Part shown: piece by piece, positions 21,690 to 33,700 of the stretch
Layout of the letters: every line of letters begins with the position of its first letter
Position numbering within the stretch: position 1 is the first letter of the stretch
Assembly (NCBI GenBank): GCA_030323885.1
Contig: CM059193.1
Location: 71,205,997 to 71,269,996 of the forward strand
Source of the DNA: Branchipolynoe longqiensis
Taxonomy: Eukaryota > Annelida > Polychaeta > Phyllodocida > Polynoidae
Reading direction: 5' to 3'
DNA: 64,000 nucleotides
Notes under the pieces: model-generated
Told to the model about the DNA's origin: nothing
The model's input: the letters and a program-made list of their open reading frames with translations, nothing else
Databases searched by the model: none
Translations under genes and position numbers: made by a program

Positions 21690-21780
21690 GGCCTACGAGT
21701 GACGCGAAGAGCACGAGGAAAGGTAAAAATAGAACAGCCTCGTTTGCAAATTAGTCATGTTAGCCTCGGGCCAACATGCA
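21690..21780 (-). repeat. Terminal-repeat start block of the YR element (outer copy)
   Basis: GAGCACGAGGAAAGGTAAAA then AACAGCCTCGTTTGCAAATT match 14590-14650 in the same orientation. Confidence 0.7.
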
Positions 21781-21839
21781 CCATTTGGCTAGATCATGAA
21801 AATAACCACATGAATTTTCAATCTAAATTAGATTGAAGA

Positions 21840-22485
21840 TTATTAGATACTAATATGCTAATATATTGCTATCCGTACCGCACTTCGTCCACACCTCTCT
21901 CTATCTCCTCTCTGATGGCCTTGCTCCTGCTTGATATGTCTGAAAAGAGTTTCCAGGAGGGGGAGTCCGCCTGCATTTCACTTTCTACTCTTACTCTGTC
22001 TGTGCCTTTGGCTCGCCGGCTGGTCACCATAGAGCAAATAGACATGGTTCTTTGCCTTAACTTTCCTCATTTCTCTTTCCTAGACTCTACCCTTTTTCTT
22101 TTTTCTCCCAGGCATACTCCTCACCCTGACCAGGGGAGTTATGTGCTTGGGTGGGGCCCTGTACCTTTACGTTTCTCTTGCTTTGTTCTCGTTGCTGGAA
22201 CCACCGCTGCACCCATCTTTATCCGCCCTTCCTCGAAACCCTTGCTGCTGTCTGCTGGATACAAGCGCTCAACTACCGCCGGACCGAAGAGATTCGGGGC
22301 CGCCCCAATGCTTCGCCGTTTCAGCGTTGTAAAGATGTCCCCAGCTTCTACAAGCATCCCTACTGAAGATTAATCTTCAACCAAAGATTGGGCCGATTTA
22401 TCGGAGCCTCTCTATAATGTTGCAGTTCTGCAACCTGTAACCGTTGTTAGGGTACAAACAACCCCAAGCAAGCAAGCAAGCAAAT
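21840..22485 (+). other. Unassigned element with (CAAG)n 3' end
   Basis: Pyrimidine-rich stretch with several overlapping short frames, ending in four CAAG repeats at 22464-22480, as retroposed 3' ends often do. No domain is recognised in any frame, including the 172-codon one at 21855-22373. Confidence 0.35.
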
Positions 22486-22960
22486 GTATTGTTCAAATAC
22501 TTCTCCTTAGAATCTTATACATAATAGTCCATTACTTTTGGAGTTCCGAATTGAGAAAATAATGTAGATTAATAAACTTTTAAAGTTGAATGGAGAGAAT
22601 CCAGTAGCAGCAATCTTGGAATGGTTGCCTTCTCTCCCAGTTCATTAACTATATGCCAATATAGATAAATGCTGCACGCTGGAACCAAGTTCTCCACAGC
22701 TTGTTTACAGTTGATTCATAGCATATCTCAGATTTAAGCATGGTTATCATTCACCCCTACTCGAGGTGAACATTTTATAGGAAGACCAACTGTAAGCAGT
22801 TGAAATTTCCCCTGCTTAATCAACAAATGTAACCATTTTTAAAAACCGATTCTATTGTAGGCCTACTTTATTACCGGAAAACCAATGCTTCGGCAGTGAA
22901 CAAAAGATCTGTTTCGAGGAATACATTTATTTTGTTTAAAAATACCAAACAAATTGTGAC
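22485..22960. other. No recognisable gene; SINE tail motif
   Basis: AT-rich. At 22790-22825 it carries GAAATTTCCCCTGCTTAA, also found in the SINE at 27276 and, inverted, at 38785. TTTATT at 22867 and 22928 could be minus-strand polyadenylation signals for the homeobox gene. Confidence 0.4.
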
Positions 22961-22961
22961 C

Positions 22962-23428
22962 AGACACGGTGGCCTAATAGGGAGTTCGAATCCCAGCTGA
23001 GTCAAACCAGTGGCATAAAATTGATACTTAATTGTCACTACCTAGCCTGGCGCTCGGCATTACTAAGATAGGGCAAGGACTGGTTACAGGCATGTGATTT
23101 CTCTGGTTTTAACTGGAATTCCAGGATCTTTTTAATTCCGTTTTTTTTTCTGACCTCTGAAATACACTATTTACATCAGTTTCGCGACTCAGTGGGACGC
23201 TGCGTGTGCCCACGATAACCTAAAAAAAAGTCAGGTTTTTTTCCTGCACCCAATCACATGCCGGTGGTTAGCACATTATCAGGATAATGTCATTGTTTGG
23301 ATCATAGGACTGGTAGCCTGGTCTCCCAGTGGAGCAGCACTATAAAGTTGCCATAAGTGCCTACTGTCACAAGTCGGTACTCATCCTGATATGACCATAA
23401 ATGTTGCCAGGACATAAAAACTCCAATA
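22962..23428 (+). mobile_element. SINE family A interrupted by a small inverted-repeat element
   Basis: Head with GGGAGTTCGAATCCCAGCTG, body to GGGCAAGGACTGG at about 23083, then about 184 bp of foreign sequence, then the body resumes at CACATTATCAGGATAATGTC and runs to the ATAAAAACTCCAATAACC tail. Confidence 0.85.
23087..23270. mobile_element. Small element nested in the SINE
   Basis: Begins CAGGCATGTGATT and ends AATCACATGCC (inverted), with GGTTA-like direct flanks on both sides. It carries no open frame. Confidence 0.7.
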
Positions 23429-23445
23429 ACCAAACAAACTGTGAC

Positions 23446-23590
23446 ACGTGACCGACTTTACCTAGATGCTGCTGCGAGTGTGGCGGTGTGCTCCCGCGCC
23501 TTGAGCTGCATGCTGGTGTGCATCGTCCCTTCTAGGTCATCATTGGTGTTCAGCACCATCAGCTCGTAGGTCATGAGTGCACACTGTCAC
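23446..23590 (-). pseudogene. Duplicated OAR exon, copy 1 (broken)
   Basis: Minus-strand match to the 3' part of homeobox exon 4: LMVLNTNDDLEGTMHTSMQL then KAREHTATL, followed by a deletion of about 16 bases that removes AMQHM. It is joined to the same flank as the other copies (TGTGACACGTGACCGACTT). Confidence 0.8.
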
Positions 23591-23687
23591 AAGTTACTAC
23601 CCATCCTTATATGAGCATATATGTTGCTAGGACATAAAACTCCAAGAACCAACCAAACATGGTTGTTATTGGTTGTTGAAGTTTTAC

Positions 23688-23995
23688 ATCCTGGTAACAT
23701 CTAAGGTCGTCAGGACAGGTACCGACTTGTGACAGTGCACACTCATGGTGACTTTATAGTGCTGCCCCACTGAGAAATCAGGCCACCGACACCATGCCCC
23801 CAAATCCCAGTCAGTCACATATCCTAACACTGAGCTAACCAGTCATTGCCTTATCCTATTAATACCAAGTGCCAATCTAGGAAACGACAAGTATAAATTT
23901 TTATAAGCCATTGGTTTGACTCGACCTGGCACCAAACTCCTGATCTCCTGCACGCGGGGCCTGCGCTCTACCGATTCGGCCACCACGCCCGGTGC
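23688..23995 (-). mobile_element. SINE family A
   Basis: Reverse copy from CCTGGTAACATCTAAGGTCG to a variant head (CTGCACGCGGGGCCTGCGCT). It lies between OAR exon copies 1 and 2. Confidence 0.85.
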
Positions 23996-24016
23996 CAACC
24001 AACCAAACTGTGACAT

Positions 24017-24165
24017 GTGACCGACTTGACCTAGATGCTGCTGCGCATGTGCTGCATGGCGAGCGTGGTGGTGTGCTCCCCACGCCTTGAGCTGCATGCT
24101 GGTGCGCGTCGTCCCTTCCAGGTCGCCGTTGATGGTCGGCGCCATCAGCTCATAGTCCATGAGTC
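24017..24165 (-). pseudogene. Duplicated OAR exon, copy 2 (frameshifted)
   Basis: Near-identical to 24259-24400, including [19 protein letters not shown], but one extra base in GTGCTCCCCACGCC shifts the frame after SMQLKA. The copy is followed by a SINE tail fragment (24160-24250), as is copy 1 (23570-23650). Confidence 0.85.
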
Positions 24166-24250
24166 CACACTGTCAGAAGTCGGTCCCCATCCTGATATGA
24201 CCATAGATGTTGCTAGGACATAAAAACCCTAACTACCAACCAACCAAACA
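24160..24250 (+). mobile_element. SINE family A tail fragment, part of the duplicated unit
   Basis: CATGAGTCCACACTGTCAGA to GATGTTGCTAGGACATAAAA. It is fused directly to OAR exon copy 2; the same fusion is seen at 23570-23650. Confidence 0.75.
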
Positions 24251-24275
24251 AATTGTGACATGTGACCGACTTGAA

Positions 24276-24524
24276 CTAGATGCTGCTGCGCATGTGCTGC
24301 ATGGCGAGCGTGGCGGTGTGCTCCCGTGCCTTGAGCTGCATGCTGGTGCGCGTCGTCCCTTCCAGGTCGTCGTTGATGGTCGGCGCCATCAGCTCGTAGG
24401 CCTGTAGTGGAAGCAGCGGGCTGGAGGCGACCCCTAGCGGCGCCATCCCGCCCGGCAGTGCCGCCAGGCCAACATGGCCGCCACACAGAGACCGCATCAC
24501 GCTGTGTAAGGCGCCGCCACAGCC
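24276..24524 (-). CDS. Homeobox gene exon 4 (OAR exon)
   Basis: Strong acceptor (pyrimidine-rich TCTCTCCCCCTCGCAG) and phase 0. The 82 residues have a Gly/Ala/Pro-rich start and then the OAR block, ending HMRSSI and TAG. The last ~140 bp are duplicated twice downstream. Confidence 0.85.
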   Translation of the reverse strand, partial: GCGGALHSVMRSLCGGHVGLAALPGGMAPLGVASSPLLPLQAYELMAPTINDDLEGTTRTSMQLKAREHTATLAMQHMRSSI

Positions 24525-24724
24525 CTGCGAGGGGGAGAGAGGACGAGAAAGAGAGAGACAGATATTATATATATATTATATTTATGTACATTATATATGT
24601 ATTATATATATATTATATATGAAGATATATAGAGAATATAATTCCGAAATATGTCTTATACGGGTATGACCATTTTGGAATATAAGCCTATATATAAAAG
24701 AGAGTCATAAAGAACGACATATAT

Positions 24725-24791
<67 letters not shown>

Positions 24792-27700
24792 GTAAAACCT
24801 CTCTAACCGACCACCTCCACAGATCGACCACTCCCCTATATCGATCGCTTCATTTTGGTCCCAACAATACCATTGTAACCATATTCTAACTCCCTAAACC
24901 GTCCACTTAAAGTAGGTCCCAAGGTCGGTCGATTTAGAGAGGTTTTACTGTATATATGTGATATATAATATATATATGATGTATAAGTATTTTGCGAGTA
25001 TAAAGCCGTGGAAGGGAATTCCATTGTTCTTCTTCTTATTATTATATCTACCCATTAGCTACTCTGTGCACCCTGACCACCATATCTATAAATAGGGAAA
25101 GAATATAATTGCTGAATGGTCTGACATGGATCTGACCATTTCGGAATTTCGTATAAATTCAAGGTATACCTGTGAATGTAATTGACAAGTCTGACAGTAT
25201 AGATAACAATAGCTTTTCACTGTGAATATGGCCCTTGTTTCCGACACGAAGTTAAACCACCAGCAATCAGTTAATCAGATATATAGAGAGAAATAGGGAT
25301 ATATAAAAGCATGTATAAAGAGAGGTCATATATACAGTTTTATCTAAGTACAGTTTGCATAACCCGATGGTTTTGCATTTAAGCGATATTCTTTCAAATA
25401 AATATACTCAGTTGATAATTTTTTATCTACTTTATTTCAGTTTCTTTCAAAATAGCAATCATTGGATATATTTTTAATGTAGCACACGAAAAATAAACTG
25501 TGTGCACACTGAAATGATATACATCACAGGCTTGCACGACTTGCAGCAGAGATGGGTTCTATTAAATTGACTTAGCATTCCTAAATATACTACAGAAAGT
25601 AAATATGATGTTTCCATATACTACTTATAGGGATGAAAGATCTCCGCGTTTTCGCGGATTTCAGGGATTTCCCCTAATAATCAGGGATGAGAGATCTCCG
25701 CGATTTCGCGGATTTCAGGGATTTTTCAATCCCGCAGCACCATCAGCTTATACTAATATGTAGTGCAGATGTCGCAGCATTATCAGTGTATACTACTAAT
25801 AAGTGCTCCAAACGCCGCAGCACTATCAGCGTATACGACTAATACATGCTTCAAACAGTGCAGCACTATCAGCGTATACCAATATATCTGAAACCCTACT
25901 TCCGGGAATTTTCCGCGATTCCCTGACAATGTTAAACCTACGTGAGAACATCTGCATTTCCGCTTTTTTCCCGGAGACTACTTTCATCCCTGTACTTAGA
26001 GTATGAATTTGATCATTTTAGACTTGACTATAAGAAACCTTGGCTACACCTTGCTCTATCGATATACATTCAAATTCCATTGGACCTCAAAACCTCATAT
26101 CGAACAATAATTACTTAGTATTTTTAGTGTTGACAAGATATGATGGAGATCTATTATTACTATTAAGTATTATTATTGAAAGGAATATAATTTCGATTGA
26201 ATTCGTGTGCTTTAGTTAATAAATCAGGTTCACCCCTATCGGGAGTAGGAGTGAATGACAACTCTGCCGAAATCCGAGCAAAAGCTGCTTCAGTGGCAAT
26301 TAACTCTGGATGTGGTGGTTCTAGTGTGCATTGTACATCTATAAAATAACCAAAATGGTGGCCACAGAAAGCTCTTGATTCGACTTTAAATGTCCATTGA
26401 TCTACATGATTTCATAAATTGTTCACGCCAAAAGTAACAGGCTATGCTAGGTAAATAGGGCCTACTTAACAAATAAATTTAGCATAATATATCAGTTTGC
26501 ATAACTAGTGGTTATTTCTATAATACAGCCTTCCGGTACTTTTGCTGATGGGTTGTCTAGCAGCCCTGTCATGGAGACTGCTGTGGGGGGGTGGGGGGGG
26601 GGGGGGGGGGGGGGTAACTACGTACCAGGAGTCCACTGTGCTGCTGGGAAGTCCACTGTGGACTGATCCCATAATGCCTCGCGGTCGAGAACGCGGCCAT
26701 GTTAGTCAGGGTCGCCGGCAGGTGTTTCTCGCGTTTCCGCCATTTTGCTCGTCGGTTTTGAAACCAAACCTGGAACAACATTAAGGGAAGGTTGCTATTT
26801 TGAATGTTTATTTAAAGCTGCATAGTCCGATGAAATATCATATTTTCAAAACCAAACCAATTATCTAGATTTGATTTTACATATAACTTAGATACTGATG
26901 CAGTTATTAAGCATTTCTTTCTGCGTAGAAGGCAATACAGAGTCTATTTAACAGAACCTGTTACTGCACAACTCTATGGTGTCAGAGTTTTCGCAAGCTT
27001 TCCAAAACTAATTTACCATGTTTGCATTCAAAATATCTCAACAGTTTACCATTTACAATAAAAGTAACTTTGAACTAATGTAAAGTAGATACTAGTGATC
27101 GATCTAATACATTTATCTAAAAAAAATAGAGAAATTCAAAACCATCGGACTATGCAACTTTAAATTGAGATCTATGTTCTACAATTCTGGGTATAGAATG
27201 TATCTGTGGGGTGGTGTTAAAATTGCTACATTGATCTAGGCCTAAACATTTAACACCATGAACCTGATAACCAATCTATGGCGGAGTGGTTAGAGTGTCT
27301 GACTTTTCTCTAGGTCAGACTCCTAATCTGAGGGTCGGTGGTTCGATTCCCCATGCCCCCAGCTCTGCCAATTTGGATTTCCACCGCTGTGTATAACTTA
27401 CAGCGTCATCAAAGGCCGGTTGCTCTCATACCACGTCTATGTGGTGTGGGAGGTTAAAAATCACTTGGGTCGGTAAAAGTGTAGGCTCGGGCTTTCTATC
27501 GATCAGCAGTGGAATGAGGAAGACCAGTCGTCTATGACTGAAATTTCCCCTGCTTAAACGACTAATGGACCCAAAAAATCAGATCGTACCTACATTGATT
27601 CCAAAACGCTGCAAGCTTGATTGATTGATTGATTGGTGGTTTCTTTACGCCGTATCGGCATTCATGGCGACTGCAAGGTTTTGCAGACATTTTCTTTGTG

Positions 27701-30700
27701 CAGTAGTTAGCTTCTATGCTACACACTTTGTTCTTCTTCTTCTTATTATTATTAGTAGCATTAATATATAATGTTAATTGTGTACAATTGAATGGATCAT
27801 GTGCAAAAACCGACAAATGGCATCCGGGTCAAAATGAAACCATGACTACTACGTTTGACCTGAAGCTGCCATCATTCCGATAATCAAAAAAGAAATTCAC
27901 AGATGCTGTCACATGACTGATATAATGAAATTGGTAGACTTTAACTGGAAAGCAAAACAATAAATTCAGTTTTACAGAAAATAAATAAATTGGATTTGTC
28001 GGATTTTTTCTCCTGAACCCTTCAATTACTCCTGCTTCTGTCAAAACTGTCCTTCCCCCAATCTGGCTGTATTTTGGACATGAATTCGATCAAAATTAGC
28101 TAAGAAATATATAGGCGCATTATTTGAAATTTACAAGTGTATTTATTTGACAAGGAATTTACTTTTGACATGGATTTTGCAGCTATAAAGTGATAAATAA
28201 ACTGCATTTATACAGTATACATTAGTACTTCCGTTACATTTCATGGCATACCGTATATGTCCCAATAGACGTGCACTGCGCGAGTGCAAACACATGATGT
28301 GGGATTGTTTTATTTTATGTGCATCCAGCCTGAATATGATCGTACATTTGTGTGTGCTTTCAATCTTGAAATGGGGGTGTGCTTCTATTGGGTAGCGTGC
28401 TTCTATTTGGACATATATGGTAGATGCTCTATTGTCTATTCTAATAATTCTATGCGTTTTATGCATATCTTTATAATGCGTTTGAAGCATTGGACAGGCA
28501 CACACAGTGACAAAAGAAAACTCTATGAGTTGAAATTCAGTATGTTAGTCAATTTGAACATTATAGAAATTATCAAGTTAATGGGACTGAATTGCTTCGC
28601 TGATTTATATACAAAATATCACGTCTGTTTTATTTGGCCAACTGGACCATTGTGAAGTGCGATCAATGGCGTAGCCAGAAATAAAAAATAAAATGTGTAA
28701 CCAACAAATTGTTTGCACAATGCATACATTGCGACAGTGTAGCTACGCCCCTGATTATGATACTACCAGATCAGGGAATAAAAATAGTAGATTTAGTATG
28801 GACAAAATATGACGTTGAAGGAAATTGTTCGCACAGTGCGACAATGTAGACCTAGCTACGCCACTGGCAGGTCACGCGATAGTGACGTCACTGATCAACG
28901 TGTCCATATCAAAGTGGCACTTGCGTAATAAAGTATCCCCCCTTTACTGTGCATTTAGTCAACAAGCACACACTTGAGCCCCATACCTGAATTCGGGACT
29001 CTGGTAGGTCGACCCTCTCTGCTAGTTTCTCCCGCATGAAGATGTCAGGATAGTGCGTCTTCCGGAACGCGCGCTCTAGTTCCTGTAGCTGCCGCGTCGT
29101 GAATGTCGTCCGGTTCCGCTTCGGCTTCCCAGCATTCCCCTCCGACTCACTTCCGGTCTCTGCACGTCTTGGGTCACACGGTGCAGACAAGAGGTCGGCT
29201 CGTGGGTCTGAGGGTTGGAATTGCAGACCTGCCACATTATATGGGTTACCCGTATACAAAAAGGATTTTGGTGTTATATTTAGTGATATGGCCGTACTCC
29301 ATTTTGATACGGATTTTAAGTTAAATTTATGGAAATAAAAATGTGTAACCACAGCCACAGTGATGAATGTTGTATGTGAATGTAATGTAGTTTATGTATA
29401 TAATCAAAGACCCTATAATACTAAGACGGCTCACTCCCTATCTCTCCCATGGTAATGTAAATTTCGCAGTGCCACCTTGTGGTGGGTTTGATCAGCGTGG
29501 CTGCTGGTTGGTGTTTCACATGTACACACATATAATTATATTATACATGAGATAGCTAAGTATGAATACACATCAATATGAAATTGCTATGAAGAAATAC
29601 ACATCATCATCAGCATCGCCATCATCACACATCTTTCACATTCATATATACATTTATGCATATAATATAGCACCTGTTTTACCAAGAGAACAGCCAGCGC
29701 ACCAAGTGGTGGGTTTGATCATTTTGATTACACAGTACAGGCTGAGTGAACCGTCTTAGTATTATAGGGTCTTTGATATAATGTTTGAATACTACAATTA
29801 TGTAATTGTATTCACATGTTTGTATGGTATGCGGGACATATTAGGGATATGAATTATGTGATACAGATTCATACAGGACTTTAGGTGAAAAATACAGATT
29901 GCCATCCAAAAGATGTGGCAGGTCTGAAATTGGTTAAATCATTTGTATATGAGACTGTCTCAAAAGGTGCTAAGCAATATGGGACAAAACTTTGTCCATT
30001 GTAACGATCAACATACTATCTGCTTATGCATTTGCTCAGGATAAACTGATTTGTTTTTTACATGGTGTTTCATAATCGCCATATAACACATATTGATTTG
30101 AAGCAAATGTCCTTGTGTTTTCAGTATAACCGTTTCTGTGCTGTTTTGTGTCAATTGTTACAATGGTCAAAAAGAAAAGAGTTATCACCTTTTAAGAGAG
30201 GCTCATATATGGAACAAATTATCGAGAAAAGCAACGCGTGTATTCTGAGTTATTTTGTCTACTGGTTGATAACGAAAGACCGAAGCCTGTCACCAGGTGT
30301 GTTCACGTGTTTATAGCCTACAGTGTAAGTAGGGTCAGGCAGCTGACTAATGGCTAGGTGGTTCCAATTTTTGGTATTTCGTAAGTGACATATTCAGATA
30401 CTCCTACCTTATAATGGTCATGTACCTGAGTAGTGGCTGGATGGTTCCAACTTTTGTATTTCGTAAGTGACATATTCAAATACTCCCATCTTACAATGGC
30501 CGGGTACCTGACTAGTGGCTAGGTGCCTGACAAGAGGCTGAATGGTTCCACCATTGGTATTTCATAAGTCATCATCATCGTCATCGTGCGACAAAGACTG
30601 CTTTCATTACTTGACTGCCGCTCTCCATTTAGCTCTCTGCTCTGAGAGTTGCGTCCATGAGTCGGTCTTAATGTCTCACAGCTTCAGGTTTCTCTTGATG

Positions 30701-33700
30701 GTATCCTTAAACCCTCTCTTTCTGTAACCAGAAGACAGTTGAGAATAGAGGATCTGCTTTGGTAGCCGGTCTGATGACATCCTCATGAGGTGTCCAGTCC
30801 ACCGGAGATTCTTTTTGATCAGAAGATCTTCCATAGAGGGCAGCCCCGTCCGTTCGAGTATTTCCTTATTTGTCACTTTGTCCTTCCGTGTTAGCCTCAT
30901 GATTGAACGCAGATGTCGCATCATGAAGGCATGCAGCTTTTTCACCTGTCGTCTGTACACTGTCCAGGCCTTGGCTCCGTATAGTAGAGTGGATAGCACG
31001 ATTGCATGGTAGATCTTGTCTTTGACCCGAATGGACTCATGGTAGTTGTTCCAGAGTCTCTGGCATAGTTGGCCGAAAGATGCGCTAGCCTTGGCCATCC
31101 TCCTTTTCATAAGTAACATATTCAGATACTCCCACTATACCATGGCCAGGTGCCTGATTAATGGCTAGGTGGTTCTAACATTGGTATTTCGTAAGTGACA
31201 TACTCAGATACACCTACCCTACCATGAACAAGTGCCTAATTAGCCGCTTGGTGGTTCCAACGTTGGTATTTTGTAAGTAACATATTCAGATACTCCCACC
31301 TTACCATCGTCAAGTGTCTAACTAGCCGCAGGGTGGTTCCAACGTTGGTATTTTGTAAGTAACATATTCAGATACTCCCACCTTACCATCGTCAAGTGTC
31401 TAACTAGCCGCAGGGTGGTTCCAACGTTGGTATTTCGTAAGTAACATATTCAGATACTCCCACCTTAACATCGTCAAGTGTCTAACTAGCCGCAGGGTGG
31501 TTCCAACGTTGGTATTTCGTAAGTAACATATTCAGATACTCCCACCTTAACATCGTCAAGTGTCTAACTAGCCGCAGGGTGGTTCCAACGTTGGTATTTC
31601 GTAAGTAACATATTCAGATACTCCCACCTTAACATCGTCAAGTGTCTAACTAGCCGCAGGGTGGTTCCAACGTTGGTATTTCGTAAGTAACATATTCAGA
31701 TACTCCCACCCTACCATCAGCAAATGCCTAATTAGCAGCTGGGTGGTTCCAACTATGGTATTTCGTAAGTGATGTATTCAGATGCCTGCATGTTGTAGTC
31801 ACTGCTAGGACACACGCCAATATCTAATCCTACATGTTGACACTTTATTCTAATGAAATAAAACTCTAATAAAACCAACTTTACCGATCTGATCACATTG
31901 AGTTAACATACAGGCATATTCTATGCACGAATATCTATTATAACTTAACGAAATATTCACAAGTCTCGAGTCCAAATGCAGGTTCTTTGAGCTTAGAATA
32001 TCTATTCGTGTTATTTCGATACCGGAAGGTGTGAATCCTCACACATTACAGCGATCAGGCGTTTATTAAATCAAGATTAGCATTTAAACTTTAGTAATTA
32101 AATCGGTCCGGAACTAGCGGAGGGGAAAGTAGGGGGAACTTCCCTCCCCCTCTCCCCTAGAAAAACAACAGTTTGTAACCTCCCTGAAATTGCTGGAAAT
32201 GACATTTTACAGCCTCTAGATTAAAAGCTTTCCTGGGGACATACCTCCAGGCTCCGCTGGTATCTTGTGCCTTCAGCATCCATCTGTTCCAAGAATGTAT
32301 CTCTCCCCACCCCTCCAACAAATCTGTTAACCCAAACTAAAATTCATAGAGCTCTACCTTTATGTAGGTTCTATTCAATTGTCTTACCACTCCCCTTTAT
32401 GCAGCTTAACAAGCTTAACAAGTGCACCGGTATCTAAATCAGGGATGAAAGTGGTCTCCGGCTAAAATCGCGGAAATCAGGCTGCCAACGGCAAATTTCC
32501 GCGATAACGCGGATCTTCTCCCATAGACTTAGCACTGTCAGGGATTCGCAGAAAAATACCGGAAGTCAGTTTCCAACTAACCTTGTTATGACTGTATTAT
32601 CGCCCATACCGGACTCGCTCTTGTTTGGGTTTGATGTTCTAGCAACATCTAAGGTCTTTTAAAAAATGGATTCGAACTCCCCCAAGTGTTGTCATATACA
32701 TATCTTTTTTTTTTAATGTTTAAAGTTAATCGGTAAATATAAATAATCGCGGAAATCCGCGAAACCGCGGAGATCTTTCATCCCTGCTAAATAAGATATG
32801 TAGAATATAATCTAAATTAGTATTTTCATTTAGAAAATGTGATGCTTTCATCGGACATTGAATGCAGCTTTAAGGACTCAAATAGGCTCTAGCAAAATGC
32901 CCCCCCCCCCCTCCGACTGCCCCCTCCCTCAAATATTGGTCAGTCCGCTATCAGTCCCCCCACCCCCACCCCCGACTGCCCCCTCCCTCAAATAATGGTC
33001 AGTCTGCAATCAGTCCCCCCTCCTCAAATAATTATCAGTCTGCTAGCAGTCCCCCCCCCCCCTCCCGACTGCCCGCCCCCCTCCCTCAAATAATGGCCAG
33101 TCTGCTATCAGTCCCCCCGATTGACCCCCTCCCTCAAATAATGATCAGTCTGCTATCAGTCCCCCCCCCCTCCCCGACTGCCCCCCCCCCTCCCTCAAAT
33201 AATGGTCAGTCCACTGCAGGTTTATCAGAGTGGACTCTGCACTGTATATACTCACAGGGAATGCACTATCGATATTATTTAAACACTGTATAAATATAAG
33301 TATTTAACTCCATTGGCTTCTGTTTTCACATCCAAATGCCACTTGCTGTATACTACTAACGCAACGCAGAGCACATACTATTGTACTAAATTTGTAGTAG
33401 TATGCAGTGACCTCTCAGGCAAGGAGCCGCATAGACAGGTAGGCGTGGGTAGTATGGTGATATCAGGGAGCCTAGGTCATGTAATGGTTAGTACACTGGC
33501 CCGGAATGCAAAAAGATGTGGGTCTGAGTCCCGCTCGAGGCGCAATATATGCCATTTTCATCACCCCCCCACAACACTGGTTGCCATGAACATGGTCCTG
33601 TACACGCTACGCACTGTATGGTTGTTGAACCTACCATGTGTATGTATATGTAAGTGCATTGCCTGTATGTATGTAATTGTAAGCATTAAAAGACTTACAA

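Larger units (their letters stand above)
14505..21780 (-). mobile_element. Decayed tyrosine-recombinase retrotransposon (PAT/Ngaro/DIRS-like) with nested insertions
   Basis: On the minus strand the order is terminal repeat (about 21780-21690), uncertain gag region, reverse transcriptase and RNase H (18620-17343), tyrosine recombinase (16640-14812), then a polyadenylation-like AATAAA, a CTTGTGTCCGAG end block and a second terminal-repeat start (14670-14505). The start blocks at 21775 and 14660 share GGCTAACATG...TTTGCAAACGAGG and CTGTTCTATTTTTACCTTTC in the same orientation. An end block next to a second start block resembles the split direct repeats of PAT/Ngaro elements. All frames are broken and at least seven younger elements are inserted, so it cannot move on its own. 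The boundaries are approximate. Confidence 0.65.

Noticed and set aside
21855..22373. 172-codon frame as a gene
   Set aside because: No domain recognised, overlapping frames of similar length exist, and a (CAAG)n end suggests retroposed non-coding sequence.
28143..28655. Opposed 120-codon frames in homeobox intron 2
   Set aside because: Overlap on opposite strands, AT-driven composition, no splice context or similarity.
29229..29358. Upstream extension of the homeodomain frame to 29358
   Set aside because: Sequence is intron-like, and the acceptor at 29229 fits the exon 1 phase exactly.
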